This document shows, piece after piece, positions 17,625-25,823 of a DNA stretch of 64,000 nt; positions within the stretch are counted from its first letter, which is position 1, and each line of letters starts with the position of its first letter. The notes below the pieces were generated by a model. The model had not been told where the DNA came from. It was given only the letters and a program-made list of their open reading frames with translations, and did not search any database. The stretch is from an uncultured Roseovarius sp. Its GTDB lineage: Bacteria > Pseudomonadota > Alphaproteobacteria > Rhodobacterales > Rhodobacteraceae. Made by a program: the position numbers and the translations under genes. The stretch is from NCBI RefSeq assembly GCF_947489715.1, contig NZ_CANLER010000011.1:1-64000 (forward strand), written 5' to 3'.

Positions 17625-18301
17625 TTCTCCAGGGTTTCTGCATCAACGCGATAAGACGTGACGACAAAGCCAAGTGGGTTGGCCCAGACCTGTTGCAGAC
17701 GTTGACGGGTTTCGGGCCTGAATTCATAGCCGATGGTGGCCACGTAGGGCCGTGTCACGGTTCGATTGTCGCGGGGGCGTCGCAAGGTTCGGGTGAACCG
17801 CACCTGTGCAACGCCAGGCTCGATCTGGTTTACAGAGCGGATCACGACGTCGATTTTGGCATCTCTGCCATAAACAGTGATGGGATATTCCGAATTTGTG
17901 GAGGACCAGAGTTCTCGGAGGGTGCGTGAGGCGTCTTCATCTGATCGTTGCAAAACCGAGTTGATCCGCTGATCGCCATCCGTGAGATCAAAGGTTTCAC
18001 GGTCATCGACATAGGCCACCAGATTGGCCTGAATGATGGCGTCGCTTTCATCCAGTGTTAGCGCTTCGACGGCAGCAACACGGTCCATGTCGCCGGTCTC
18101 CTTGTCGACCACAACGACAAATGTCTCCACGGTTTTGAGAGGAAAGAGCGTGATGGCACCAACAAAACCCGCGAGGCCGATGATGACCCCGGCGGCGGCC
18201 ACCAGGTATGCAATCCGTTCGCGTCTTCGCGGACCGAAGATGAAATCCGCCTCGAAGGCATCCTGATCAAACGCCGGCTTATCTGAAACGCGCGCTATCA
18301 T
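17621..18301 (-). CDS. virB8: VirB8 inner-membrane assembly factor
   Basis: A 226-residue bitopic protein. There is a cytoplasmic N-terminus of about 30 residues, one membrane helix (YLVAAAGVIIGLAGFVGAIT), then the periplasmic NTF2-like domain with VEALTLDESDAIIQANLVAYV, the S-N/T-x-x-Y-P segment (SSTNSEYPITVYG) and VRFTRTLRRP. VirB8 nucleates assembly of the core. The gene overlaps both neighbours by 4 bases, indicating translational coupling. Confidence 0.92.
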   Translation of the reverse strand: MIARVSDKPAFDQDAFEADFIFGPRRRERIAYLVAAAGVIIGLAGFVGAITLFPLKTVETFVVVVDKETGDMDRVAAVEALTLDESDAIIQANLVAYVDDRETFDLTDGDQRINSVLQRSDEDASRTLRELWSSTNSEYPITVYGRDAKIDVVIRSVNQIEPGVAQVRFTRTLRRPRDNRTVTRPYVATIGYEFRPETRQRLQQVWANPLGFVVTSYRVDAETLEK

Positions 18302-19311
18302 GCTTTTCGAAACGATTTGGTGACGGCGAGAAGGGCGCCTGGTGAGCGCCGGATGAGTTCATTACTTTTTGTTGCCGCTCCGCTGATGTCCCGACGAAGT
18401 TCATGCGGCGTTCGACCCGTCATCATTCGACTGGCCCCACCGGCTCCGTACTGGCCGACATTGACAAATCCTTGGCGCGCCAACCCGGTCAGGCCAATGG
18501 CGTTGGAGGCGATGCCCATGACGCCCGTAAGATTGGACGCGATAAACGGAACAGCGGCCATGATGCCCGCAGACAGAATGAGAATAACCAGAAATGGCAG
18601 GATGAGGCTGACCGTCTCAACACTGTCCGGGTCTGCTGAGGCATCGCCAATCGCTTCTGCAATGGCGACGATAATTCCAGCAGCGCCCGCTGCGGCCACC
18701 GGCATTAGGGCATAGCCGATGGTGGCGCGGGTCCAGGCTTCGAATAGTGATTGAGTGGGCTTGAAAAGAGATGTGAGGATCATGAAGGGTGCAATGACGA
18801 TCATCAGCGTGAACACGATCCGCGCATAAGCAATGATCCCGGCTGTTACGGCTGCAAATATGGCTGACAGAACAAAGAAGATTGCGCCAAGGACCGCCCC
18901 GAAGACCCACCCGGCTCGGTCGCCAATGGCATCTCCATATGCGGTGATCCGGTTCACCATGCCGTCCAGACTTTCGTAAACGCCGGCCTCGTTGCCGGAG
19001 TCAGTAAGTGCAAGGATCGATGCCCCTACACTGTCCGGTACGTCTGTTGCGATCGAATAGATGACCCGGAAATTGTCCCAACTTTGTGCGAATATCCCGA
19101 TCAGAGTTATCTTCAGCCCAAAAGCAAAAGCACTTCCGAATGTCATTGGCCTGAGCTGCATGACGACGCTGACGCCCAGAATTACCAGCAATAAAATTGA
19201 TCCGGCTGTAAGCACATCTCCAACAACGCCAGCGGATGCCACGAAACCGTCCTCAGAAACGCTGTCGATTGCGTTATCGACCTGCTCGAGGATATCGCGA
19301 ATAATGCCCAT
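18298..19311 (-). CDS. virB6: VirB6 polytopic channel protein
   Basis: A 337-residue TrbL/VirB6 family membrane protein. At least five hydrophobic segments are visible (for example GSILLLVILGVSVVMQL, GAVLGAIFFVLSAIFAAVTAG, IVFTLMIVIAPFMILTSLF and LILPFLVILILSAGIMAAVPF), with the family-typical conserved W-T-R-x-x-I-G-Y (AWTRATIGYALMPV). The polar C-terminal tail probably faces the cytoplasm. It forms part of the inner-membrane channel. Confidence 0.9.
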   Translation of the reverse strand: MGIIRDILEQVDNAIDSVSEDGFVASAGVVGDVLTAGSILLLVILGVSVVMQLRPMTFGSAFAFGLKITLIGIFAQSWDNFRVIYSIATDVPDSVGASILALTDSGNEAGVYESLDGMVNRITAYGDAIGDRAGWVFGAVLGAIFFVLSAIFAAVTAGIIAYARIVFTLMIVIAPFMILTSLFKPTQSLFEAWTRATIGYALMPVAAAGAAGIIVAIAEAIGDASADPDSVETVSLILPFLVILILSAGIMAAVPFIASNLTGVMGIASNAIGLTGLARQGFVNVGQYGAGGASRMMTGRTPHELRRDISGAATKSNELIRRSPGALLAVTKSFRKA

Positions 19312-19716
19312 TCACTTAGTCGAACATGCGATAGCGCGCTCAGCTTCCATCTCGCTGGCTTGCCGATCGAGTGCAACTACATCAAATGGTCGACGTGGAT
19401 TTTCGGAGATGACGAAATCATTCGCCTTTGCAACAACCTCTACCCAAGAAATTTCTGAAACCGTGCATTCGCAGGATCCGGTCTCCTGCCATTCTTCTAT
19501 GGCCATGATACGTAGTATGGCTCGATACCCGTTTCGGAGATAAGCCGTCTCAGCGAGGTCTTTCGGGGGCTTAGGTGCTTTGCACTCGTCTTCATCTTCA
19601 GCCGGTTGCACCATGGTCTCAAAACCTTGTTGAGCTGTTTGGGCGCTAAGAATTACTGGAGATGCAGCCGTCACTATTGCAGTTGCAGCGAATAAGAATT
19701 TGAGCGGCACAATCAT
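19312..19716 (-). CDS. Secreted hypothetical protein of the virB operon
   Basis: A 134-residue protein with a signal peptide (about 1-25, LKFLFAATAIVTAASPVILSAQ). The mature part is acidic at first (PAEDEDECKAPKPP) and has four cysteines (C45, C82, C84 and C131), including a CEC pair, which suggests disulfides. I do not recognise the family. It occupies the slot between virB5 and virB6, overlapping virB5 by 4 bases, so it is probably a periplasmic accessory of the channel or pilus. In Ti-like operons this slot is empty. Confidence 0.75.
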   Translation of the reverse strand: MIVPLKFLFAATAIVTAASPVILSAQTAQQGFETMVQPAEDEDECKAPKPPKDLAETAYLRNGYRAILRIMAIEEWQETGSCECTVSEISWVEVVAKANDFVISENPRRPFDVVALDRQASEMEAERAIACSTK

Positions 19717-20477
19717 TTTGGCACCTCCATGGAGCGGAATTTGCGTTCTTCAGCGAGCGTCGCCGCATCAACGATACCGAGCTGCCCGCCATTCACGCCT
19801 GCGGCCGCCTCGAGCCTCCAGATTTGGGTAAGAATGATGCCGAGTTCCGCCGTGACGCGGGTGTTGAGATCGACGGCTGACTTGAGCCCGTCCTGATCAT
19901 CAATGAGCCCTACCATCGTCTCAAGTCGCTCTAGGCTTTGTCCTGCCTCGGCGTGGCTTTCTTGGGAGGCCACCGAGAGCATCACACTCGATCCAGCCTG
20001 GGTCGCGATGCGGTTGTCTGCGGGTTCCGAACTCTCTGAAAGCTCAGTCAATCGTTCCTGCGTAATCCCGCTGCCCGACAATAAACGTTTTAGGACATCA
20101 TCCAGATTTGCGTCGGGTTTGAAGCCACTCAGAAAGTCACCGCTTGCGAGCGCTTCGGCGGTTTGTAGAGGCGCGGTAAGCTTACCTCTGACGCGCTCAA
20201 ATTCTTCGACATTTGCGAAGAGCTTCCCCAGCTCGTTGCCATCAACCAACGATGTCAGTTGCGCTTCCATATTGAACAGCTGACTGAATTGCGTCTCAAC
20301 TTCCTGACGCATGGTGGCCAGCTGCTGAAGCTGGACGTTCAGGTCCTCGGCCATGTGCTCGAGCTGAAGAACCAGCTGGCGCAGCTGCGAACCGTCGAAG
20401 GTCGGAACGCCCTGTGCCGTGGCGCTTGACCCTGCGAGTAGAGTGGCGAGCGCTGTTCCATAAATCTTTTTCTTCAT
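19713..20477 (-). CDS. virB5: VirB5-like pilus tip or adhesin protein
   Basis: A 254-residue periplasmic, mostly helical protein with a signal peptide (1-21, ending ATAQG). It starts with the mature motif QGVPTFDGSQLRQL, followed by long amphipathic helices (VLQLEHMAEDLNVQLQQLAT) and the C-terminal DLNTRVTAELGIILTQIWRL segment. VirB5 is the minor pilin at the pilus tip. The next gene upstream is a second VirB5-like protein with an inserted enzyme domain, so the operon carries two versions. Confidence 0.85.
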   Translation of the reverse strand: MKKKIYGTALATLLAGSSATAQGVPTFDGSQLRQLVLQLEHMAEDLNVQLQQLATMRQEVETQFSQLFNMEAQLTSLVDGNELGKLFANVEEFERVRGKLTAPLQTAEALASGDFLSGFKPDANLDDVLKRLLSGSGITQERLTELSESSEPADNRIATQAGSSVMLSVASQESHAEAGQSLERLETMVGLIDDQDGLKSAVDLNTRVTAELGIILTQIWRLEAAAGVNGGQLGIVDAATLAEERKFRSMEVPK

Positions 20478-21580
20478 CGGATCTCTCCCATGCGTTTGAA
20501 ATCACGCTCAGCCAGACGGTCGGCGACGAGATGTTGCCCATGCGCCGAAGCTTGTTGCTGCTTTGCGGCCATCAGGCGGACACGGAGGTTTAGAATGCGC
20601 CCAATCTCAGCTTTGACATAAGTGTTGAGCTCGACCGCTCGTTTGACGTCCACTGTCTCATCGATCTGTCGGATGATCGCAGCCAACCGATTAATGACCT
20701 GGTCTGATGTGGCATGACTGTCAGCAGCATAGTAGACCGACGCGTCCAAGATATTGCTGTATTCAGCAAGAGCCATTTCGGCGGGCGACAAAGTTCCGAG
20801 CGTATCTGTGCCACCGACCACGGCCAGATATTCATTGTAGTAGCGCGAAATGTTCCGGACATAGCCTTGGGTTTCCGGAAAGGGTGGCACGCCACCGTAT
20901 TCCTGAACGCGGCCGGGCCCTGCATTATAAGCGGCCAGGGCATGGGGAATATTGCCAAAGCTGTTGAGCTGCGTGGTGATGTAGCGAGCACCACCACGCA
21001 GATTGTCCATCACGTCATAGCGGTCCACCCCCATGTCAGACGCTGTTCCGGGCATGAGCTGTGTCAGACCATAGGCACCGACCGGGCTTTGGGCGGAGAC
21101 ACTGAACCGGCTTTCCTGTTTGATCAGTGCCTGAAAAAGACACCGCCATTGCGTCGGTGAAAGGCCCGCGCGGCTCACGCCCGCAGCTCCTTCGAATTCT
21201 CCGGAAACCTGGACAATCATCATCTCGACAGTTTCACGGCCTTCGCCAAAAAGACGACTGTCCATCGGGTGATTGCTTGTCGATGGATAAATGTCGCCCG
21301 CGGGAAAGTCGGCATTTCCTTCCAATGATTGAAGGTTCAACCCGGGCCCTGTCAGCGCAGCAGACATAGCCTCCAGAACCCGCAATTGATCGGCCTGGAC
21401 AGACGCTAAGGTCTTACCGGTGCTGAGATGATCTCTTTGGGTGTTCATATCTTCGTTCAATCTGGAAAGCAGGGTCGCGAGGCGTCCGATGCTCGTGTTG
21501 TCGTGTGTTGGAACACCTTGGGCACAGACCGGCGCACCGGTGCAGGCAGCGGCAATTAACATGGGCAAAAGGGTTTTCAT
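20474..21580 (-). CDS. VirB5-like protein with embedded lytic transglycosylase
   Basis: A 368-residue secreted protein with a composite build. After a signal peptide (1-20), residues 21-80 match the start of VirB5 (QGVPTHDNTSIGRLATLLSR), and residues 280-368 match its end (VKRAVELNTYVKAEIGRIL). Between them, residues about 138-250 are a complete SLT lytic transglycosylase: QALIKQESRFS with catalytic Glu156, VGAYGLTQLMPGTASDMGVD, and HALAAYNAGPGRVQEYGGVP. The SLT part would open peptidoglycan for the channel. A separate VirB1 gene lies 3 kb upstream in the operon. It overlaps both neighbours by 4 bases. Confidence 0.88.
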   Translation of the reverse strand: MKTLLPMLIAAACTGAPVCAQGVPTHDNTSIGRLATLLSRLNEDMNTQRDHLSTGKTLASVQADQLRVLEAMSAALTGPGLNLQSLEGNADFPAGDIYPSTSNHPMDSRLFGEGRETVEMMIVQVSGEFEGAAGVSRAGLSPTQWRCLFQALIKQESRFSVSAQSPVGAYGLTQLMPGTASDMGVDRYDVMDNLRGGARYITTQLNSFGNIPHALAAYNAGPGRVQEYGGVPPFPETQGYVRNISRYYNEYLAVVGGTDTLGTLSPAEMALAEYSNILDASVYYAADSHATSDQVINRLAAIIRQIDETVDVKRAVELNTYVKAEIGRILNLRVRLMAAKQQQASAHGQHLVADRLAERDFKRMGEIR

Positions 21581-21786
21581 GACCCATTGCCAATCGGTTC
21601 AAAATCACAATTCTTTTCATCGGTTCCGGTGCCAGTCTCAGTTCCAACGAATGTGAGTGGCGTGGCGGCACTGCGGCTCACAACCGGATCACCATCCTTA
21701 CCGAAACAGGGAGATGTTGCGTCAGTGTATTTTTCACAAGCCGACACGACGGTAAGGACCGCAAGAAGGATATAGAACAGCCTCAT
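21577..21786 (-). CDS. virB7: VirB7-like small lipoprotein
   Basis: A 69-residue protein with a lipoprotein signal: MRLFYILLAVLTVVSAC, lipobox VSAC with Cys17 as the lipidated residue. Two further cysteines (SPCFGKDG and KNCDF) could form a disulfide with VirB9, as in known systems. GGAGG lies 5 bases before the ATG at 21786. It overlaps virB4 by 4 bases. Its position after virB4 differs from the Ti operon, where virB7 lies between virB6 and virB8; the VirB7 role is inferred from size, lipobox and operon membership. Confidence 0.65.
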   Translation of the reverse strand: MRLFYILLAVLTVVSACEKYTDATSPCFGKDGDPVVSRSAATPLTFVGTETGTGTDEKNCDFEPIGNGS

Positions 21787-24158
21787 GTCGACCTCCAAAA
21801 CTCGGGATCAGAACGCCAGTCTGCGGCGACCTTTTCTTCTCCGGTCCGGCCACCTCCCAGAATCGGAAGCAGGTGTCCGAGTGCGGAGAGATCCGCATCG
21901 ATAAAGACGCTGTCGCCTGCTGAGCGGACGAGAGCGATCCGCTGCCCCGCCGTGGTCTGGGTAAGGAGTGCGGCTTCTTTTTCGTTGACGCGCAGGAAAT
22001 CATAATCGGCTGGTGTCGCCCGATCGTTGGGAAAAAGGATTTGAGTGGGGACAGTTTCGACAATGGTCTTTCCGACCCGAACATCGCGCAGCTGACTGGG
22101 ATATTGCGTCATCATCACCACCACGCAATTCATCTTGCGAAGCGTGACCAGCCAATTCTCAAGCCGTGCGCCGAAGTATGGGTCATCCAGAAGCTTCCAG
22201 GCTTCATCGAGCACGATTATTGTTGGGCGCCGATCCTCGACAATCCGCTCAATACGGCGAAAAATGTAGGATAGCACCGCCATACGCTCGGTTGTCATGT
22301 CGAGGATTTCAGTCATGTCAAAGCCGACGATGTCACCGGAGACATCTATGGATTGCCCAGTGTCCGGTTCATCGAAGACCCAGCCAAACCGCCCGCCTGG
22401 GATCCATTCCGCAACGCGCCCTTGCAGTTCGCCGTCATCATCCAGTGGTTGGAACAAGGTCTCGAACGACGCAAAACGCTGAAGTGTCGGGCCGGCGTCA
22501 GCATTCTGAGTGACAGCGCTTTGGATGTGCCGTGATTGCTCACCTGACAGATCGCCTGAACGGGAGAGCAGTGTCGCCAGCCAATCTGAGAGCCAGGCCC
22601 GTCCGCGTTCATCGATCTCGGTCTGAAGTGGATTGAGACCCGTCGGGATTCCCGCGCGGATTTCGTTGTATCGCCCTCCGAGCGCACGAACTGCCATCTC
22701 TAATCCACGGTCTTTGTCAAAGAAGAAAAGGCGTGCACCCACACGCTGTGCCTGCGCTGCGAGAAACGCGGTGGTGAGCGTCTTGCCGCTGCCGGTGCGC
22801 CCCAGAACCAAGGTGTGGCCAACCGTCGGTTCGCGCGCTGCGGTTCCAGCCTCGTGGAAATTAAAACGATACGCGGCAGACCCAATGGAGGGAAAAGCAG
22901 TGATCAGCATGCTCCAGGGGCTCTCGGAGTCGGAACGTCCCTCGACACTGCCGTGAAGTGCGGAAAAATCGGCGAAATTAATTGTTGAGATGGGTGTCTT
23001 GCGTGCGCGATAGCCAAAGTTGCCCGGCACTTGTGCAAAATATGTGGCTTTAAGCGCCATATTCTCGCGTACGATTACGGCCATGGCCTCTTGCCCGAGA
23101 CGTTTGATTTCCGCGGCTGCTTGTTCGAGCGTCGCCCGGTCAGGCGCGTATACAGCAATCGAGAGATGGTGATCTCCGAAGGCAATGCGCCCAGCTTCCT
23201 GATCATCGGCTGCTTCCAGAAGCTGATCTCGAAGCGAAACAGCCGCATCGTCGGCCGCCCGCATTTGCCGGACGATGCGCTGAATGCGCTCTGCCATGAC
23301 GTTGGTAGGCGTTGGGGAGAAGGAATTGGTCAAGACAACATCGAGTGGAAGGTCCAGACCATCAAGGAGGGCAACATCGGTCAGGGCAGGGTAGGACTTG
23401 ACGCTGAAGAGGGCACCATACCGGGTTTTACTCGTGGTCGCACAGGAGATTTCGGCCGTATCCCCATCGAATGTCGCGCGGCAGGCGCCGAGGCAATAGG
23501 CCAAGGGCAAAGGCGAGTTGGGGGCCGCAATGGGTGAGAATGTTCCTGACATTAAGGTGCTCAGATAACCCAGCCATTCCCCACCATCATTCGTAAGGCG
23601 AACGGGGCTTGCCGCTGCCAAAGCCGTCTCAAAAAAGCCGGTAACTTCATCAAGCTCTCGTGCGCGTCCTGCCCGATCCTTCACCCAGGTACGTTTCGCA
23701 AGCAAATTCAGCACCGGCACTCTGGCAGCGAGGTCCGGACGTCGGATGATGCTCAGATAGAGTTGCTTTTTCTTTGGCGCCTGATTGGCGTTGTGGCTTT
23801 GCCAAATGCGGTCAATCTCAGCTGCGAACCCGCCTCCTGGTATCAGCTGCATGGCAATTTCCTGAGGCACCGAGATGCGGTGCACGTAAATGCCAAATGT
23901 GTTGCCTGTTTGGGCGATGACGGCAGCGACCGCGCGTTTGAGAGCATCAAGATCGGCGTCAGGTGTGGTCAGCGGATTGAGGCCGTCCAGTCGAAGCGTT
24001 GCCATCAGATCACCCTCGCGCAGAACAATGACGTCTCTGCCGAAAAATGAGACGAACGGCAGATGCTCCGCGAGATGGCTCTCCTTTGCGAATGCGCCTC
24101 CACCCGCTGAGATTAGCGCGGCGCCGGGATTTGCGTATCGGATCCCATCAAGCGCCAT
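21783..24158 (-). CDS. virB4: VirB4 ATPase of the type IV secretion system
   Basis: A 791-residue secretion ATPase. The CagE/TrbE/VirB4 N-terminal domain spans about 1-400. The RecA-like domain follows with Walker A GRTGSGKT at 453-460 and Walker B near 655 (TIIVLDEAWKLL), then the conserved QYPSQLRD and PNDRATPADYDFL segments. The start at 24158 is chosen over an upstream frame because GGGGGTGA precedes it and because it overlaps the end of virB3 by 11 bases. VirB4 powers pilus assembly and substrate transfer. Confidence 0.95.
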   Translation of the reverse strand: MALDGIRYANPGAALISAGGGAFAKESHLAEHLPFVSFFGRDVIVLREGDLMATLRLDGLNPLTTPDADLDALKRAVAAVIAQTGNTFGIYVHRISVPQEIAMQLIPGGGFAAEIDRIWQSHNANQAPKKKQLYLSIIRRPDLAARVPVLNLLAKRTWVKDRAGRARELDEVTGFFETALAAASPVRLTNDGGEWLGYLSTLMSGTFSPIAAPNSPLPLAYCLGACRATFDGDTAEISCATTSKTRYGALFSVKSYPALTDVALLDGLDLPLDVVLTNSFSPTPTNVMAERIQRIVRQMRAADDAAVSLRDQLLEAADDQEAGRIAFGDHHLSIAVYAPDRATLEQAAAEIKRLGQEAMAVIVRENMALKATYFAQVPGNFGYRARKTPISTINFADFSALHGSVEGRSDSESPWSMLITAFPSIGSAAYRFNFHEAGTAAREPTVGHTLVLGRTGSGKTLTTAFLAAQAQRVGARLFFFDKDRGLEMAVRALGGRYNEIRAGIPTGLNPLQTEIDERGRAWLSDWLATLLSRSGDLSGEQSRHIQSAVTQNADAGPTLQRFASFETLFQPLDDDGELQGRVAEWIPGGRFGWVFDEPDTGQSIDVSGDIVGFDMTEILDMTTERMAVLSYIFRRIERIVEDRRPTIIVLDEAWKLLDDPYFGARLENWLVTLRKMNCVVVMMTQYPSQLRDVRVGKTIVETVPTQILFPNDRATPADYDFLRVNEKEAALLTQTTAGQRIALVRSAGDSVFIDADLSALGHLLPILGGGRTGEEKVAADWRSDPEFWRST

Positions 24159-24426
24159 AGCTGTCACCCCCATGCAGGGCGCGGTTTCGCGTAGCCCGGA
24201 CAGCGCCGTATGAGACGCGTAGCACTTCGAAGAAATGCGGTTCCTTGTCGGCGACAAACCAAAGAATGGGATAGGCGAGGCCACCTATCAGGAAAAAGAC
24301 AAGCGATTTGGTCCAGATAAACGGCAGAACGATCCCCGTGACCAAAACCACCAAATACCCAACCGGGAGTCCGAGGTATTTTGGGGGCCTGGCAAGCCCC
24401 AGGAAGAGGGGGGTTCGCTCTGCCAT
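24148..24426 (-). CDS. virB3: VirB3 inner-membrane protein
   Basis: A 92-residue TrbD/VirB3 family protein with the family start MAERTPLFLGLARPPKYLGL, and two adjacent membrane helices (GYLVVLVTGIVLPFIW and LVFFLIGGLAYPILWFV), then KEPHFFEVL. It assists pilus assembly with VirB4, whose start it overlaps. The start at the Met of MAERTP is preferred over a longer upstream frame. Confidence 0.9.
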   Translation of the reverse strand: MAERTPLFLGLARPPKYLGLPVGYLVVLVTGIVLPFIWTKSLVFFLIGGLAYPILWFVADKEPHFFEVLRVSYGAVRATRNRALHGGDSYGA

Positions 24427-24461
24427 GTTATGCATATCCCGTGATGTTGAATCCACCTGTC

Positions 24462-24501
24462 GGCCCGAACGCGTTGTGCTGCGCAAACGCTGCCTCGGGC
24501 C
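24462..24501. promoter_or_regulatory. Strong hairpin between virB2 and virB3
   Basis: GGCCCGA (24462-24468) pairs with TCGGGCC (24495-24501). Inside, GCGTT (24471-24475) pairs with AACGC (24486-24490), and TGC (24477-24479) pairs with GCA (24483-24485) around a 3-base loop. No T-run follows on the minus strand. It lies in the only sizeable gap of the operon (114 bases), directly after the pilin gene, so it could act as a transcript stabiliser or partial attenuator that raises pilin over the rest. Confidence 0.55.
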
Positions 24502-24540
24502 TTCGGTTGGATGCATTTTGTGAGCTGAACGGGATACGCA

Positions 24541-24822
24541 TTAGGTAAACCCGTCGACGATAGTACCGGCTGAGAAGATCAGCACAATGCCGATAATAAC
24601 TGAGGCAAACCATCCCCAGTTCAGACGTCCCATCATGCACATGAACCCGGTTCCGATAACGGCGAGTGTGGCCACGGCAATGCCGATGGGTCCGGTGAGA
24701 GCGGCCTCAACCGTTTCCAGCATGGATTGGATCGGCGACAGATCCTGTGCGAGGGCAGGGGCGGCCCAAAATGCCATGAGTCCCGTGAGCGGTGGCAGGC
24801 GTCTGGGCAGTAATCTGTGCAT
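24541..24822 (-). CDS. virB2: VirB2 major pilin
   Basis: A 93-residue TrbC/VirB2 prepilin. A long signal peptide (about 1-25, ending APALAQ) is followed by a mature 68-residue peptide with two hydrophobic helices (GIAVATLAVIGTGFMCMMG and WFASVIIGIVLIFSAGTIV) joined by the polar turn RLNWG. This is the pilus subunit. GAGGG lies 8 bases before the ATG. Confidence 0.9.
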   Translation of the reverse strand: MHRLLPRRLPPLTGLMAFWAAPALAQDLSPIQSMLETVEAALTGPIGIAVATLAVIGTGFMCMMGRLNWGWFASVIIGIVLIFSAGTIVDGFT

Positions 24823-24843
24823 TTTGATCCCTCGATCTGGTAT

Positions 24844-25509
24844 TTATTTGTGGTTAACCTCGACGGCGGGTCGCAAAGGTCCACGTGTTGAAACACGGAC
24901 GGATTCTTGGATTGGAGAGTTTGAAAGCCGGGCGCGGATGCGATTCACCCGCGTGATGTAGGTCCGGGTTTCCTGAAACGGTGGGACACCGCCGTATTCA
25001 GTAACCCGGTGCGGGCCAGCATTATAAGCGGCCAGAGCAAGATCGACATCGCGGAATTCGGTCAGCTGAGTCAGCAGATACCGTGCAGCGCCATCAAGGT
25101 TTTGCGCCATATCTTTACGGTCGACACCAAGGCGGTGGGCTGTTTTCGGCATGAGCTGACCCAATCCGTATGCCCCCTTTGGGCTCACCGCATTTGGTCT
25201 GTAGGCGCTTTCCGCCTCGATAAGTGCGCGAAACAGCACATGCCAATCGTCGGAAGAAAGACCTAACTTTCGGATGGTTCTGTTTTTCTCATGGCGCGCA
25301 GATGCGACCCGGATTGCGCGTAAGACATCGTGACGGCCTGACGAACGAAAGGCAGATTTTCTAGCGAATTCGCGACTTGCGTTACTGTCGTGGAAATTCC
25401 AGCCGACTGTCGTTCTAACGCTTCCGTCCCATCCGAACAGCATTGCCTCCGCCGGCAGTGTCGAAGGCAATGTTATACTCACCGTCAAAACACAGAGTGC
25501 GACCGTCAC
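24844..25509 (-). CDS. virB1: VirB1-type lytic transglycosylase
   Basis: About 221 residues. The SLT domain (about 80-190) has FRALIEAESAYRPNAVSPKG with the catalytic Glu, AYGLGQLMPKTAHRLGVDRK, and LALAAYNAGPHRVTEYGGVP. A GTG start at 25509 gives a plausible signal peptide (VTVALCVLTVSITLPSTLPA EA). An ATG at 25443 would remove it. With the GTG start it overlaps the preceding gene by 95 bases in a different frame. It cleaves peptidoglycan glycan strands to let the channel pass. It is the second SLT in the operon. Confidence 0.8.
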   Translation of the reverse strand: MTVALCVLTVSITLPSTLPAEAMLFGWDGSVRTTVGWNFHDSNASREFARKSAFRSSGRHDVLRAIRVASARHEKNRTIRKLGLSSDDWHVLFRALIEAESAYRPNAVSPKGAYGLGQLMPKTAHRLGVDRKDMAQNLDGAARYLLTQLTEFRDVDLALAAYNAGPHRVTEYGGVPPFQETRTYITRVNRIRARLSNSPIQESVRVSTRGPLRPAVEVNHK

Positions 25510-25762
25510 CGAACTCGAGATGGTGCTTGAAGAGACCCGGCCAGATGTTGAAATAGCGTGGTTCCGGGCCGTAGGGCGTAATCCTCGTGGACACGAGGAT
25601 CGCTTCAGGTTCTCCGTCCCGAAGATAAATGCACTGATAGCGGGGTTTTCCATCGTCCGTGAACCCGACAAGCTCGTACCGACAGCGGAAGCTGACTCCA
25701 GACCCGATGAGGTCTTTTACCCCATCAATCGTAATCAATATCTGGTCTCTTGCGATCGGCAC
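25415..25762 (-). CDS. Hypothetical protein, first gene of the virB operon
   Basis: A 115-residue soluble protein starting at GTG 25762 (GGGGGAG lies 4-5 bases upstream). The composition is protein-like (GVSFRCRYELVGFTDDGKPR, then YFNIWPGLFKHHLEFGDGRT). I do not recognise the family. There is no signal peptide or membrane segment. It overlaps the virB1 gene and is probably co-translated with it. Its ribosome site is buried in a hairpin (25764-25784), suggesting it is controlled. It might be a regulator or chaperone of the system, but this is a guess from position. Confidence 0.55.
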   Translation of the reverse strand: MPIARDQILITIDGVKDLIGSGVSFRCRYELVGFTDDGKPRYQCIYLRDGEPEAILVSTRITPYGPEPRYFNIWPGLFKHHLEFGDGRTLCFDGEYNIAFDTAGGGNAVRMGRKR

Positions 25763-25763
25763 C

Positions 25764-25784
25764 GGACTCCCCCTCTGGGAGTCC
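25764..25784. promoter_or_regulatory. Hairpin covering the ribosome site of the virB operon
   Basis: GGACTCCC (25764-25771) and GGGAGTCC (25777-25784) pair perfectly around 5 bases. On the minus strand the 3' arm and loop contain GGGGGAG, the ribosome site for the first gene, 2 bases before its GTG. Opening this stem would be needed for translation. Confidence 0.5.
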
Positions 25785-25823
25785 TTCTATAGTTGGCAGG
25801 AAAGCGCGCAAAGACATAGCTTT

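Noticed and set aside
24427..24540. Rho-independent terminator between virB2 and virB3
   Set aside because: The stem is strong but no T-run follows on the transcribed strand and the operon clearly continues. It is kept as a regulatory hairpin.
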